Source of the DNA: Hericium rajendrae
Taxonomy: Eukaryota > Basidiomycota > Agaricomycetes > Russulales > Hericiaceae
Direction: 5' to 3'
Length of the DNA: 64,000 bases
NCBI GenBank assembly: GCA_033439255.1
Contig: CM065880.1
Span: forward strand, 1,922,001-1,986,000
Shown piece by piece: positions 52,718 through 63,900 of this stretch (position 1 is its first letter; each line of letters starts with the position of its first letter). A program made the translations under genes and the position numbers. The notes beneath the pieces are model-generated. The model was not told the DNA's origin. It searched no databases and worked only from the letters and a program-made list of their open reading frames with translations.

Positions 52718-54028
52718 TCATCCTCTGAGTTTAACAACGAAATGGCTCTCTACTCCTTCCTTCTTCTCTACTTCACCTTGCTGCTGCCGCTCCATGAACC
52801 ATGAATCCACCGGATCCATGTCGTCGGCTGCCCGATCGATTGCCAAAAGTAAACTCGACTGGAGCCAAAGCCTTGTGTCGAGGATAGTAAATCTGAATTC
52901 TCGATAGGCAGCGCGGACCACTTTCCACGACACCATCTGTGTCTTTTCTCGCAAGTCAAGGAGCGACTTCCTGAGAGCTAAACGTTGAAGGTCTTGTATT
53001 GAAGGAGAAGTGCTGGGAGGCGGTGAAGACGACTCGTCCGTGGACTCTTTAGACTGGATGGTGCCGGTCGACAGGAGCTTCTCTTCAATGATGGTCAACT
53101 TTGTCAGCTCGTCGAGTTGCCGAAATTCTTGTCGGCGAAGACAACGAGTGACACTTCGTATCCAGGCATCCAGATCGTCTCCCAGACGGAGCTGAGAAGG
53201 TACGGATCGTAAACGCTCGTAGTAGAGCCGCTGTGACGGGTAGGCGACGACGAGGGACTCCAGCAGCACGACAAGGATTGGCATGCCATAGCCGGATCTT
53301 GGTGGTAAGTATTTGTGTAAGATTGGAGTTAGCTGAGACGCAATCGAGTTTGTACGGGTGTGGTCTCCGAACATCACAGCCAAGTAGAGTGATGTCTCGA
53401 ATACTGCCAAACACAACATATCAGATGATGTAGTGATACAAATGTGGGCGAGGAGCTTACCTTCGAGAGAAAACTGATCTCTTCTATCTGTAGACGAGAT
53501 CCCTTCCCTGAGCTTCCCTGTCGGCGCAGTCAACTTTTGACTGTGATTGGATTAAGACAGCAGGCGTTACGAAGTAAGATCATGAGGTTCGCTTCCAGCT
53601 CAGGCTTTTGTTTACTTTCGATCTCGGATATGGGATGACCTTTATGATACCTATTCCAGTATTCGTCCATCTAGCGGGCCATAAATCAAGCAAAATTCCA
53701 GAAAAAGTCCTGGAATATCCCACCTTCTCTTGAATAAATTGTCTATACTGTTCTTGCATACTTGAGTTTTTGAGGCTGAACAAGTGCGTCACTAATTTGA
53801 GGAACAAGACAAGCTGGACAAGACTCACGTATCACCATCTTTATCCAGTCCACTGCTCCGACTTATAGACGGTATATGGGACATGTTCACGGCACCAAGG
53901 GAAGGAAGCGAATCTGCCTTCGTTCCTCGTTTCTCAGCCCGAGAGGTACTCGCGGCGGCCTGTGACCTGTTGCCTCTACCACCCCGACGGGCATTGGTCA
54001 CTCCACGGTCAGAGGTATGGGTAGACAT
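52718..54028 (-). CDS. SAC3/GANP-like helical protein, 5 exons
   Basis: Exons 54028-53829, 53761-53725, 53670-53651, 53540-53461 and 53403-52718 splice in frame to 340 aa. The N-terminus is Gly/Arg/Ser-rich (ARRGGRGNRSQAA). The core has DRRDQFSLEVFETSLYLAVM, followed by GDHTRTNSIASQLTPIL. This resembles the SAC3/GANP pattern IR--FT--VYE-HARIAL--GD---(N/F)-Q-QL--L, seen in Thp3/LENG8 and other proteasome-lid/eIF3-like helical proteins. The last third is helical with a charged tail. SAC3-family proteins scaffold mRNA export or splicing-linked complexes; whether this one does is unknown. The 20-nt exon 3 is the weakest part of the model: an alternative reads on through RYHKGHPISEIE but then hits a stop. 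Confidence 0.6.
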
Positions 54029-54496
54029 GTTGGCCGATCACGACGGCCACTGGATGGTTTCGCTTGACAGAGGGTTTTTGATTTCAAGGAACAACGAATG
54101 AGGATTTGACTGGATGCCCGAGGCGAAGGTCTATCGAATATAGGAGGATGGGGTACAATGACAAATGCGACGCAGAGGCTACATCGTCGGACTGGAAGAC
54201 TATGAGCACAGCCACAGCCACGATCATAAGGTTATCTTATCTGCATACTTTGCCGATTTCGATATATCAGATCTATCAGATCTATCAGATCGCAAAAACA
54301 CATGCACCCACAAAGCGGCTTGAAAGCGCTGAGCGGGTGCTTGAGCTTGAGCGCTTGGGCGCCGGCTTGATCACTGTCTCGTTCCCTCTTAAGACCCTGC
54401 TCATAGTAGTGAATCGCGTGCGCGTCTCGGTCACTGAAGCCTCTGCTAGACACGTCGAACCCGAAGCTCGAAGGGGACCATTCTATTACATACCAG
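54029..54496. promoter_or_regulatory. Divergent promoter region with 9-bp triplicate
   Basis: Separates the start codons of the SAC3-like gene (minus) and the DUF3605 gene (plus). Three consecutive 9-bp units (ATCAGATCT, ATCAGATCT, ATCAGATCG) lie at 54266-54292. No TATA box was seen. Confidence 0.5.
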
Positions 54497-55677
54497 ATGA
54501 CGGTCATTTCTCAAGGCACTTCTTCCGGAAATTCGAGTCCTGCCGATGTTGCCCTGGGCTATGGTCCGCCGACCCATGAAGAACTTCTTGCCCACTATCC
54601 AGCGAAGTTTACGTGGGGACAGTTGAAGACATTTGTCAATTCAGGGTGAGATATTGCTCCATAGCTTCAGCGCTGTTGCCCTAACGGAAGCTGGCATCTC
54701 ACAGCGATTTGGGTCTCTTGAAACGCGACCGGACGCTACAGAAGCGTTACAATGAATGGGCCAAGGGTATTAGGGTAGAATACGGATCTATGGGTACGTA
54801 CCTTGCGTGCGATGCTTCCACGTTTATTTACCTGTACTTGGTTGTAGTGAACTACCTTCTTTCCTATCGACTTCAATGGGGCAAGCCCGACAAGCTTTCA
54901 AAGCTAAAGTCCCGTTTAGATCTGACCCCTCTTATGCAATCAACTTCTGTGAGGAATGGAGCTTTGGCTGAGTATTCAGACGGTGATATCGCGAAGCCGA
55001 CGGGGCAGCTCCCCCCCATTCCTGCAGGGACCAGAAGCTACTTTACCGCTGACATTTCCCCGAGTCTTGTTAGCATCATCCAGAATGATTGGCCATATTC
55101 TGGTGCGCCTGTTTTATCTATATCCACGCAGATCTTTGATAAGCTGATCATATTTCACCGCCCGCAGTGCCCGCAAACATCGAACATACTCTTATTTGGA
55201 CCGTCCTGCCGATCTTGCCGCCAGATCTTCCTCCTTCAATCCGGCCCCGGCTCCACCAAGATGGTCTGTGGGGCTTCACTGGCCAATCACCCAATTCGCC
55301 ACCGCCATCCCCGTCGCTTCTTCCCTCGTGTCTCCCTGCTCTGGCCGAATGGGGCGTGACTGAGGACTCTCTGGTACGGAGCCCCAAGGGTAGTGCTGAA
55401 GATGAGCAGTTGGTACGCAGCGTTGCTGCTGAAATTCATAATTTCGTGCGGGCCCGTTGGATAGAAAGCGACTGGGAGACCGCGTGGTTCGTGAACCCAC
55501 CGGTGAGTGCATCATGCCGCGATGATTGATGTAAGCATCGGTAGTACTGACTCCCCGTTTTACAGAGGCTCCAAAGCGTGCCAGGTCTTGCGCACATCCA
55601 TGTTTTCGCAAGGTACAAGTCCAGCGACTAGATAATGCGTTGAGACGCCCACTAACAGAGTTCCAACTGGATGGTGA
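54497..55677 (+). CDS. DUF3605 family fungal protein, 6 exons
   Basis: Exons 54497-54645, 54705-54793, 54848-55102, 55168-55502, 55566 to about 55611, and 55659-55677. The protein starts MTVISQGTSSGNS. Family hallmarks are in order: FTWGQLKTFVNSGDLGLLKR, RYNEWAKGIRVEYGSMVNYL, YRLQWGKPD, IIQNDWPYSVPANIEHTLIW, RPRLHQDGLWGFTG, FVRARWIESDWETAWFVNPP and VPGLAHIHVFAR. These match DUF3605, a fungal family with an HxH-like end motif and no established function. The final intron is optional: without splicing the protein ends a few residues later as YKSSD. The gene looks intact. Confidence 0.88.
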
Positions 55678-55903
55678 AATCAAAACGAAATATTATATCA
55701 AGGAAGTTCTCTTTACCCATATATGCCTGCCTCGGCTTCTCGCGTTCATCGCATGATATAGACTCTAGATTGTTATTCACATTATTACTTCCTATTTTAT
55801 AGGTGTCCTCTTCCTATAGATACGGACACATATGAATATTGATGATGGACTTGTACATGAGTTTGCACAGCTGATCTACACATATCATGGAGAACGAAAA
55901 ACG

Positions 55904-56447
55904 TCAATTCTTTATCTTGTCCGTCGAAGCGCGCTGGGCAGCTTGTACCGTCGATTGCGGACTAGAAATGATCTGGTAAGAGGGTCGAAAGCACAGTGCC
56001 TTGAACCGAAACCTACCTTTCTCGCGCCGCTTGCAATGCTCGAAGCAGCCCATCGAGGTCATCCGCTGCAGGAGCTGGCAAAGCCATGATATGTCCTTGA
56101 TCGACCTGAGAAAGCGCGTCCCTCAACGACTGCTGGATACCCTCTGGCCTGTCCCTCCCCAAGATGAAGATGTTGTACACCGCCGCATTTCTAGGTGGCC
56201 CCGTCTTCCATCTATCGTACAGGAATACTAGCAGGCGTATGGACACGGAGGCTGCGATGAAGTATGCCGCTAGTTCAAGGACTCGGAGGGTATGCACCAT
56301 GTATGCCGCCGACACGGACAGTTGCTCGGCGGACTGAGAAATGTCGGCAAGAGCTTCTGGCAAACCAGCCCGGATGAGAAATTGTTCCAGGTAATGCATG
56401 ATATAGCCATCGTCGATGTCGATAGAATGAGAGAAAAAAATCCCCAT
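55904..56447 (-). CDS. Small hypothetical one-TM protein, 2 exons
   Basis: Exons 56447-56017 and 55961-55904 are joined by a 55-bp intron (GTAGGT...CTAG) and keep frame to a TGA, giving 162 aa. No family is recognised. One hydrophobic helix is visible at residues about 54-76 (LELAAYFIAASVSIRLLVFL), followed by basic DRWK, so a single membrane segment with cytosolic positive charges is likely. The C-terminal half is mixed and helical (GIQQSLRDALSQVDQGH). It lies just downstream of DUF3605, tail to tail with a 226-bp gap. The splice consistency supports a real gene, but no homology evidence was available. Confidence 0.45.
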
Positions 56448-57139
56448 AGTGGCTGGCTGTACGTAGTATTATATTCAGTTTCGTAGGTTCTACCAAAGAC
56501 AAGGGAACAATACCTCTGTTGATCGTAGTTAGTATGCTAGGGCAGGGGTGAAGGATATCGTTATCATCGCTCAGTCGACATATATCCGGCCGGCCATGAG
56601 GTTTCCTCACCTACAGCGTACTGGAACTGCGCATAGCGATCAGAATCTAGCGCGTATGCTGTCATGCATATGTATGGAAGGCAACAAATAAATACCAGAA
56701 CCTTGCCAGACAGCATGACATCGTCACATTAATGAGAAATTGACCAAAAACATACGCCGCGGGTTCATGGAACCTGTCACATGCACAGGATGACTCTATA
56801 TGAATGCCTCGAGGACGATAAAGAGGTTCTTGTACTTGCGTGCTGTGCTCAGCGATTGCAAATAGTGCCAGAACAAGTCAGAGGCCTCAACGCCGCGAAT
56901 TGACGTGGTAAGTTTCTTCACAGCATATGCGATGAAATGGCGGTGTCTACGACAGTATCCAAATCCTGTGCAATAGCTTCTGTGACGCGATCATTGAATG
57001 ATGAGGCGCGCGATGAGAAGCATAAGCGTCTTCCGGTCGCCATTTCAAACGCTGCAACGGATAAAGCAATGTTAGGACCCAAAGCAGAGTGAGAGTAAGT
57101 GACGAGCTCACCAATTGCGGTGAGGTTTCCATAGGTTAT
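56448..57139. other. Intergenic region, possible 3' UTR intron of PPCDC
   Basis: 692 bp on the 3' side of the PPCDC gene. Between 57111 and 57052 (minus) is an intron-like 60-bp segment, GTGAGC...CCTAACATT...TTGCAG, with ideal branch and acceptor signals. It starts 29 bases after the PPCDC stop codon. No other gene was supported. Confidence 0.4.
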
Positions 57140-57903
57140 CTATGAAGATTTCTGCAGGTTAAAGTGCTCGACAACAATGCGAACTATATCGAGCCATTCG
57201 ACCATTGCACCAACGCCGACGTCTCCACAAGCAAGGCCTTTGGATATTGGACCAATGACATTGTAGCCGATAACCTCTCGAATGGTCCGCACGTGTTGCG
57301 CGGTCAAAGGGTGTTCGTACATCAACGTGTTCATTGCAGGAAAGACGTACGTCGGAGTGGTAGGCGCCAGCGCTCGCAACAAAGAGGTCTACGATTATAA
57401 AAGCTACAACACCAGAAAACATCATAAATGGTGATCCACGTACCGCCAGATTGTCGCATGTCCCATTGGCAATCTTCGAAAGCGTATTTGCGGAGGCTGG
57501 TGCAACGAGGACGATATCTGCCCATCTTCTCAGTTCAATATGTAGGATGGGATCTCCAATATGATAGTTCCACTGTCTCTTGTTAATAAGTCAAAACCAG
57601 AGTGGAGATTCCAACTTACATCCCATTCGTCTTCATCGCGCCAAACGTTTACACCTTGCGATCGAATCTCGTCTGGCGAGAAGAACGTCAAGGCAGCCTT
57701 CGTGGTAACGACCTGGATATACACGTCTTTGTACTGCGGAAGCAGGTCTTTAGAGGATGAGCCTTTTCTCCCAGAGGGCGTCAGCGTACTTCAAGAAGTG
57801 CCTTCACAATCAGAGGAGCTTTGATAGAAGCAACACTGCCTGTGAGCATCAAAACGACGTGAACTCCATTTGTTTGTCTACGTTCTTTTGCAATAAATGC
57901 CAT
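57140..57903 (-). CDS. Phosphopantothenoylcysteine decarboxylase (flavoprotein, Hal3/PPCDC)
   Basis: Exons 57903-57790, 57733-57620, 57572-57444 and 57388-57140 give 201 aa, the size of a single-domain PPCDC. Landmarks: VVLMLTGSVASIKAPLIVK (FMN-binding start), a histidine in WNYHIGDPILHIELRRWAD, VLVAPASANTLSKIANGTCD, the YVFPAMNTLMYEHP motif (PxMNxxM) and LACGDVGVGAMVEW. The substrate-clamp cysteine is ACGD. The enzyme decarboxylates 4'-phosphopantothenoyl-cysteine to 4'-phosphopantetheine in coenzyme A synthesis. In budding yeast, Hal3-type subunits form a heterotrimer; here both the histidine and the cysteine are in one chain, so it should work as a homotrimer (inference). The start ATG is in good context (CGCCATGGC). 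Confidence 0.9.
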
Positions 57904-59065
57904 GGCGAAAATCGGGCGGATAGAAATGTTTCTGAGGTATGGATGATTCACACTAGTAGTGCGTTCAGTGTTCAACGTCAACTATGTTGCTCCGTTGTCA
58001 GGAACGGATCTACTAAGCGGTTGTTTGTCCATATTAGATTCCAAGGCCTTTGGACAACAGATGCAAATAACGGCAAGAGGAAATCATTATTCCCGCTACC
58101 TTTAGGTAGTGGGTCTATAGCGCAGCTAATTCTGATTCCGCTTTCTCGAGTGTTTCTAAGTTCAGTGGCTGTGCTCGCACTCAAACTCCGCTGCAAAACT
58201 CGCTGCCATGGCTGTGGCCCCAGCCGAGCTCCGCTGCAAAAATTCCTGCGAGAACCTGACCTTCCTTCTTTCCCATCTCTCTTGCTAATCGTCATTCCTG
58301 CTGTGCGAACGGTGTCTGCATGACAAGCATGAGTGCTTCGTCGACGTACATGGCAGCGGCTGCTGCACCGTCCCCCCCAGAAGACGACTAAAGTTAGCGG
58401 GACGACCAAGGATGAAATCCGCGTCGTGAGCTAGCCGGTGGCGCCACAGCCACAGTTTTCCCACGGGGCTCTACCTCGATATCTGAGTCTCAGGTATCTC
58501 CTCAGTCTGTGCTACTTGCTCCAGGGTGGCACCATGTATTATTGCTGTTTGCAATAATGTTGGCCTGTCTTCCTTTTCCAGACACCAATGAATTTTGTGT
58601 ATGTTGGGCAGCAAAACTGTTTTGTATCATAGCTAGCTCAATTCTTACTCAAATATGATGATCTCTTCAGTTTCGGAAAGCTCTGATCGAGCTCTTGAGG
58701 TGCGTGAAAAGAATGGAGTCAAAAATCCACTTTTTGAAATATCAAAAATGCAGACCCTTTCTGAAATGTTTTGCATCATTCTGAGTGAACTACAGCAACT
58801 ATCAACAAATGGTCAATGGATTTGAGGAAGCATTTTCTGTCTACTGAGGAACAAAAAATGGAGTGAATCTATTGAATGCATGACTGCTCGCAGTGCGGAG
58901 CTCATGTGACAGGTGCTCATTTGGTGCTTGTTGATACCATGCATCTTGACTGCTCACCTCTATCTACATGGCCCTTACCACCATTATCCATGCTCCAAGG
59001 TGTTGCTATCAATTCAACCCTTGCTTTAGTTGTTGTTTGTGTTAATATTGGTACCTTCAAATGAA
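57904..59065. other. Upstream flank of PPCDC, then AT-richer sequence
   Basis: The first 500 bases hold the PPCDC promoter. From about 58,500 the sequence becomes T/A-rich and loses coding character. No gene was recognised. Confidence 0.5.
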
Positions 59066-59230
59066 CTAGAATAGAATGAGCAGTCTCAGCAATGCAATAA
59101 ATCACTGAGCATTTCAGGTAAGTACAGTACCTAGAATAGAATGAGCAGTCTAGGTATAGTATTAGAATGCTGCTGATCAATCAAAGAAGTTAAGAAGCAG
59201 CTTACCTCAGCCATGCAATAAATCACTGAG
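59066..59230. repeat. Local duplicated segments
   Basis: CTAGAATAGAATGAGCAGTC occurs exactly at 59066 and again at 59131. A second motif, GCAATGCAATAAATCACTGA (59089), recurs at 59210 with one change (GCCATGCAATAA...). This is a partial, rearranged duplication inside the AT-rich block. Confidence 0.8.
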
Positions 59231-59316
59231 GTTAACCAAGTATATACAGCACTGATGTATACTGGCACTGGTGAAGAACTGTATAGTACATAATGTAAGT
59301 GGTCTGAGCTCCAGGC

Positions 59317-59770
59317 TGTCATGAATCACCTATTGGTCTTCTTCATTCTCTTTGTTCCCTATATGGACACTCCCTTGTTATGTCTCCTTGTTTCCTGTTA
59401 GGATATCTCTTGTTCCCCTTTCAGGATATCCCTTGTTCCCCTTTGGGCTATCCTTCCAGTATATATAGGGCTACCTTTCTGACTGGCTTCCTCAGTTTTT
59501 CCACTTGACTCTCCAGTCCCCTTGTACCCTAGACATTCTCAGCCTGTCTCTACTCTCTATGACATCCTCTGCTCTTTGATCCTTGATCCCTTGGGGTGAC
59601 TTGGATGGCTTTACTGTTCCTCTGAACCCAGTCTTGACACAGGCCTGATTATAGTACTGAGCCTTTGATATCTAATCTAAGGCAAGAATGACACCAATAA
59701 GATGAACCTGTCACTTATCATGCCTTAGCTGTGTGAGTCATTTGTCCCACACTCAACAGTTTGGATGACA
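59317..59770 (+). mobile_element. LTR-like unit, probable retrotransposon remnant
   Basis: Starts TGTCAT and ends ATGACA, a 6-bp perfect inverted terminal pair of LTR type. Inside lie three imperfect 22-23-bp repeats (CTTGTTCCCCTTTCAGGATA-like, 59386-59453), then a TATA-like AGTATATATAGGG at 59458, as in LTR promoters. Five flanking bases on the two sides do not match (CAGGC and GTTTG), so this is not a clean solo LTR. The right border could instead be the ACTCAACA end at about 59,759. The orientation is inferred from the TATA box. Confidence 0.45.
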
Positions 59771-60275
59771 GTTTGTGGCAAGGATCCAGAAGAAGTCAAG
59801 GCCTTCACTGGGTTTAGCCCCAGCAACAATGACAAATCATGTGACTTTGGCATACTACCAATGATATAGCTAGGTCAAAACAGAATGGCAGATTGTATGA
59901 AAGGCTGAGAATGCTCACTGTGGAGGATGTATTTGTATGTGTCTCTATTATTCTTAATATTCTATTTGAGTCACAGGTTTCCTTGTAACCAATTCACAGA
60001 CTCTTACTAATACTGTGAACAACTCATATAACATCTATTCAGATGAACTGTGAGACTCTCTTGCAGCTATCTGTGAGAAAAATGTATTCTTGTCCACTAT
60101 ATGGAGGACTCTCAAGTGCTCTGAGTACAGCATAAAGAAGGTATATTACTGTCTTTCTATTACATTGATATTGAAAGGAATTTTCTTTTGCATGTCAGAT
60201 AACATGGGCTGCAGCAGAGCAAAGCATCTGTCAGCAAGCAGCATACTATACCATTACAGTCTTAGGCTCACGAAT
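59771..60275. other. AT-rich non-coding sequence before the gypsy element
   Basis: No open frame with coding character was found. It may be internal sequence of the preceding degraded element, cut by the insertion that begins at 60,276. Confidence 0.4.
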
Positions 60276-60851
60276 TGTAACGGGTGCCACGTGACGAGAC
60301 GCGACGACGCGGACCTCTGAGGCAGCCGGGCCGGGGAAGGCCGCCTACTCGATTAGGTAGTCAAGCCACACCGGTCGAACCTACTGTACAGTATCTTGCG
60401 GACTTCGAATCTTATTCAGTAGGTACTTAGAGTAGCCCCAGGAGGGAGGAAAAATCATCTTGTCAACTACCTTCTTTCGAATCCCATTTCCCTTCTTTCT
60501 TGTTTTCTCCCTCTCGAACGACGTCTGCGCGCGCGCTTCTAACGAGCGCCCGCGCCTTGCTTCCGAACGAGGAAGTCGAAGCGCGCCCACAAACGCAAAC
60601 CCGGCCAAAGGCCGTCCTTGGTGAGTGTACGTCTTCGACTCCTCTTCCTTTCACGACCGTCGTCCGAGGTACAAGGCGAGTTCGCCTGCCTCGTCCTCCG
60701 TCTCCTAGAAGCCTTCGTTGAGCCGAACTGAGATTTCTCGTTCGACTTGGCTTGGGCGCCTCGCGTAGACTCGAGGGCCGCATACACCTCAGTTCCCCAA
60801 CGTCCGCTAGCCACGGTTAGGACTCCCGGTACTTGCGACCGTTGCGTCACA
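60276..60851 (+). mobile_element. Candidate 5' LTR and leader of a Ty3/gypsy-type element
   Basis: Base composition changes abruptly at 60,276 from AT-rich to GC-rich, and the first bases are TGTAACGGG, a typical LTR start. A possible right end is GTCACA at 60846-60851, an imperfect inverted match to TGTAAC. A TGG-initial primer-binding-like site follows at 60856. Gag starts 72 bases after the proposed LTR end. The right border is uncertain because the 3' LTR lies outside the window. Confidence 0.4.
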
Positions 60852-60922
60852 AAGGTGGACATATCCGGAAGTCCTTCACCCCTAGCCGACGATCTTTCTT
60901 TCAAGTTCCAAAAGCTTTCAGC

Positions 60923-63900
60923 ATGGCCCCCAAGACTCGTAGCGTTAGAGCGGATCCGCCCTTAGCTCCAACGCCGGCCCCGTCCCCAGTCGCGCCAGAC
61001 AGGGAAGACGACGCTGGAGATTCCTCTCTCGCCCTACCGTCCTTGGATACCGAAGAGGCGAATTCGCCTCGTCGGGACCCCCCTCCTCACCTCGGGCTAC
61101 CGCCTGCCGACGACACGCTGTCAACCTCACGCGGGTCAAACGAAGACCCCCCCGAGCTCGCCCTTCACGTTGCCGCGGCGGCCGCCATTTACGAGGAATT
61201 CCAACAAACCCTCGTCGATCGTGCTCTCCTGCCCGAGTATATAGCTAACCGCGATTTCGCGAGCTATAACGAAGCAGTCATCGTTAATCGCGGAATTCGA
61301 TCGGACGGCTCCCCGCGCTTCCAGTTGTCCTTCACCGAGGCCTCCGTATTACACACCCTCGCAGAACGTTTGCAGGGCTTCCTCGATCGCTTGTTTGACT
61401 TATTCCCTCCGGAGACGCGAGCGGGTCGAACGGCATACCAGATCGACCCCGAGTTTCGACTACAGAGCGTCTTAGAAGGTTGCGAATCCGCCATGCAAGT
61501 TTTCATGAATTGGCAAGCCCTAGGATACCGTCTACAGCGTGGCGCTCGATTTGTGGAGAAATACCGCCAGGAGTTCGCCATGGACCAAAGGCCCGCATCT
61601 CCCGCTTCGTCCACTGCTTCGAGCCTGCTAGCTCGCCGCCAGACCGCCGTTCATTCAGAGTACCTCCGTCAACTTTACGCTTCAAAGTCTATCAAAACGA
61701 GACTTCCCGTTCATCGCCAGGAGCTCCTCACGCAGGACCCGCCTGTCTCGTTACGGGCCATCATCCCAGTCCCCAACGAGGTCAGGAACTTGGATTGCCC
61801 TCCATACCCATCCGAACGGGACAGGTCCGTAGCGCCGCTAACTACGTCCGCGCCCGCCGCTTCCGGGCAAGCATCGCTGTCCCAAGCGGAAGTATCGGCC
61901 GTGGATCAGGAGCTGTCAATAGTCGAAGGCGACTCGACCTATCGAGGCCCAGATTACTCCCAGCGATACGATCTGCGTAACGAGAGCGGGGCTACGTTCG
62001 ACAACGGCCTACGAGGACGTCCTAGCTCCACAGCGCCTCCGCAAGTTCCTGCTGCCCGACGACCTCGACCTTCCAACGTTATCTACGGTTTAGCGCAACA
62101 ATCGCGCATACCCGGCGCGGGAGATCTCCCTATAACCCCGGCCAGGCCGTTCGGAACTGCTGCGATTCCGCCGCCGTTCCCAGCTCCTGCGACCGTAGAA
62201 CTGCCCCAAGGGGCTTGGTCAGCCCAAGACGCCTCAGCTCACTTTGCCAGGGCTCGACGGAATGCGTCTGACCCCAGTCAGATCCTCCTCAGCTCCGCTT
62301 CCACTGCGAGCATGCTCTCCAGAATGAAAAGCTCTCCGGCCCCCTCTCATCATTCCTCCGCTCACGACGGATCAGGCAACGGAGGGCGTCCGCCTCCGGC
62401 ACCAGGGGGGGCTGGAGATCCCAGTGATCCAGGAAGTCCTGGTGGACCAGGGGGGCACGGTGGAAACGGGGGAGGGCCACCTCCTCCGGGAAACCCTAAC
62501 CATCCAGCTCCTCGACCTCAAGGAGTCCCCTACCACGGGGGTCCTCCCGACGGGACGGGCCCACCTGCTCCGCCTCCGCCTCCGCCAGCGCCGGGAGTCG
62601 CAGCTCAGCCCGCTCCCTATTATCAGGATAATCGGGGTCCTCGCCTCAAAGAAGTTCTCAACCCGAGCGATTTGCCGAGTTGGAACGGGAGTTCCTACAC
62701 CGCCGTTCACTATTTTACAGAAGTCCAACAGTTCGCTTCAATGGGAGGTTCCCTGCCCGAGGTCATGGGCCGGTGGCTTTGGCGCCGCCTCGACGAAGGC
62801 TCATCGATTCGTCGCTGGTACATGCTCCTTCACGACGAATTAAAGGATTATATGTCCTCGCATTACCTTAACTGGTTGCAGGGCATCAAAACATACTGGC
62901 TTGGCGACAAATGGATGCTCGACCGGCAGATCGAGTTCTCCGAGATGCACTATCGCCAGAAGCGCCACGAGAACGAATCCCCCACGGACTTCATTACTCG
63001 CCGCCTCACTTACGCTCGCATGATCATGGGCACGGGTCTTGACGGCGCAGAAGAAGTTCGTTTACTGTTGCGTAACGCGAGCCCCGAGTGGCACAATATC
63101 CTTTACGCCTCCTCGGTCAATAACGTGGCTGAGCTCATGCAGCGAGTCCGCTTGCAGGAAGCTCAGCTGCGTGCGGCTCACCGCGGTCGGGGCTCTGATG
63201 TCGTTACTCGGGACGAGCTGAATACCCTCCTCGATAGTCGTCTCCGCGGACGGAACGAAGGAGGATCAGCGCGACGTCCCTTCTTTGGGAAACGACGCAC
63301 CGCCAATACTGCCACCGCTGAAGATGACGACGAAGGATTCCCAGTTTCCGTAGAGGAGGAGGAAGACGCTTTAGCGGAAGCCTCTCGAAGGTCGTACGAC
63401 AACGACGATTGCGTCGATGGCACGTCCGCCGAGGCTTTCGCGAATGAAGCAAAACGCCAACGACCGCCGCCCAAAGGGGGCTACCCCTTTCCAAAGGCGG
63501 ATCAAGTCAAATCGTCTCGCAAGCCTCCTTCCCCGTGCAAAGTCTGTGGCAGCCACAATCATTGGGACAAGGAGTGTCCTCATTGGTCTTATTACGATGC
63601 TAGGAAGACCGCCAATCGGTTAGAAGGATTTGAGGAGTCCCTTAGGACGAAAAAAGAAGAAGATGTATATACAAAAGCCTTTGAAGCTCTTCTTGCCGAA
63701 TCTATCTCTTCAGCCTATGTGGATGTGGCCGCGCTTGACGCGGACATGCGTGACTTGCGTGAACGATCCGAGCCAACTCCCGCCAAGTCAGCCTTTCTGT
63801 CGCGTGCTCCGTATGTCGAGGAAATAGAGGACGAGCACTTCGCCGACCTCCGATCTCGAACGCCTCGACCGAACGGCCCTCTCTTAGAAGAGGTCCATCC

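Noticed and set aside
57757-58409. Open frames on both strands upstream of PPCDC
   Set aside because: No domain, no consistent splice sites, and they overlap the PPCDC first exon and promoter.
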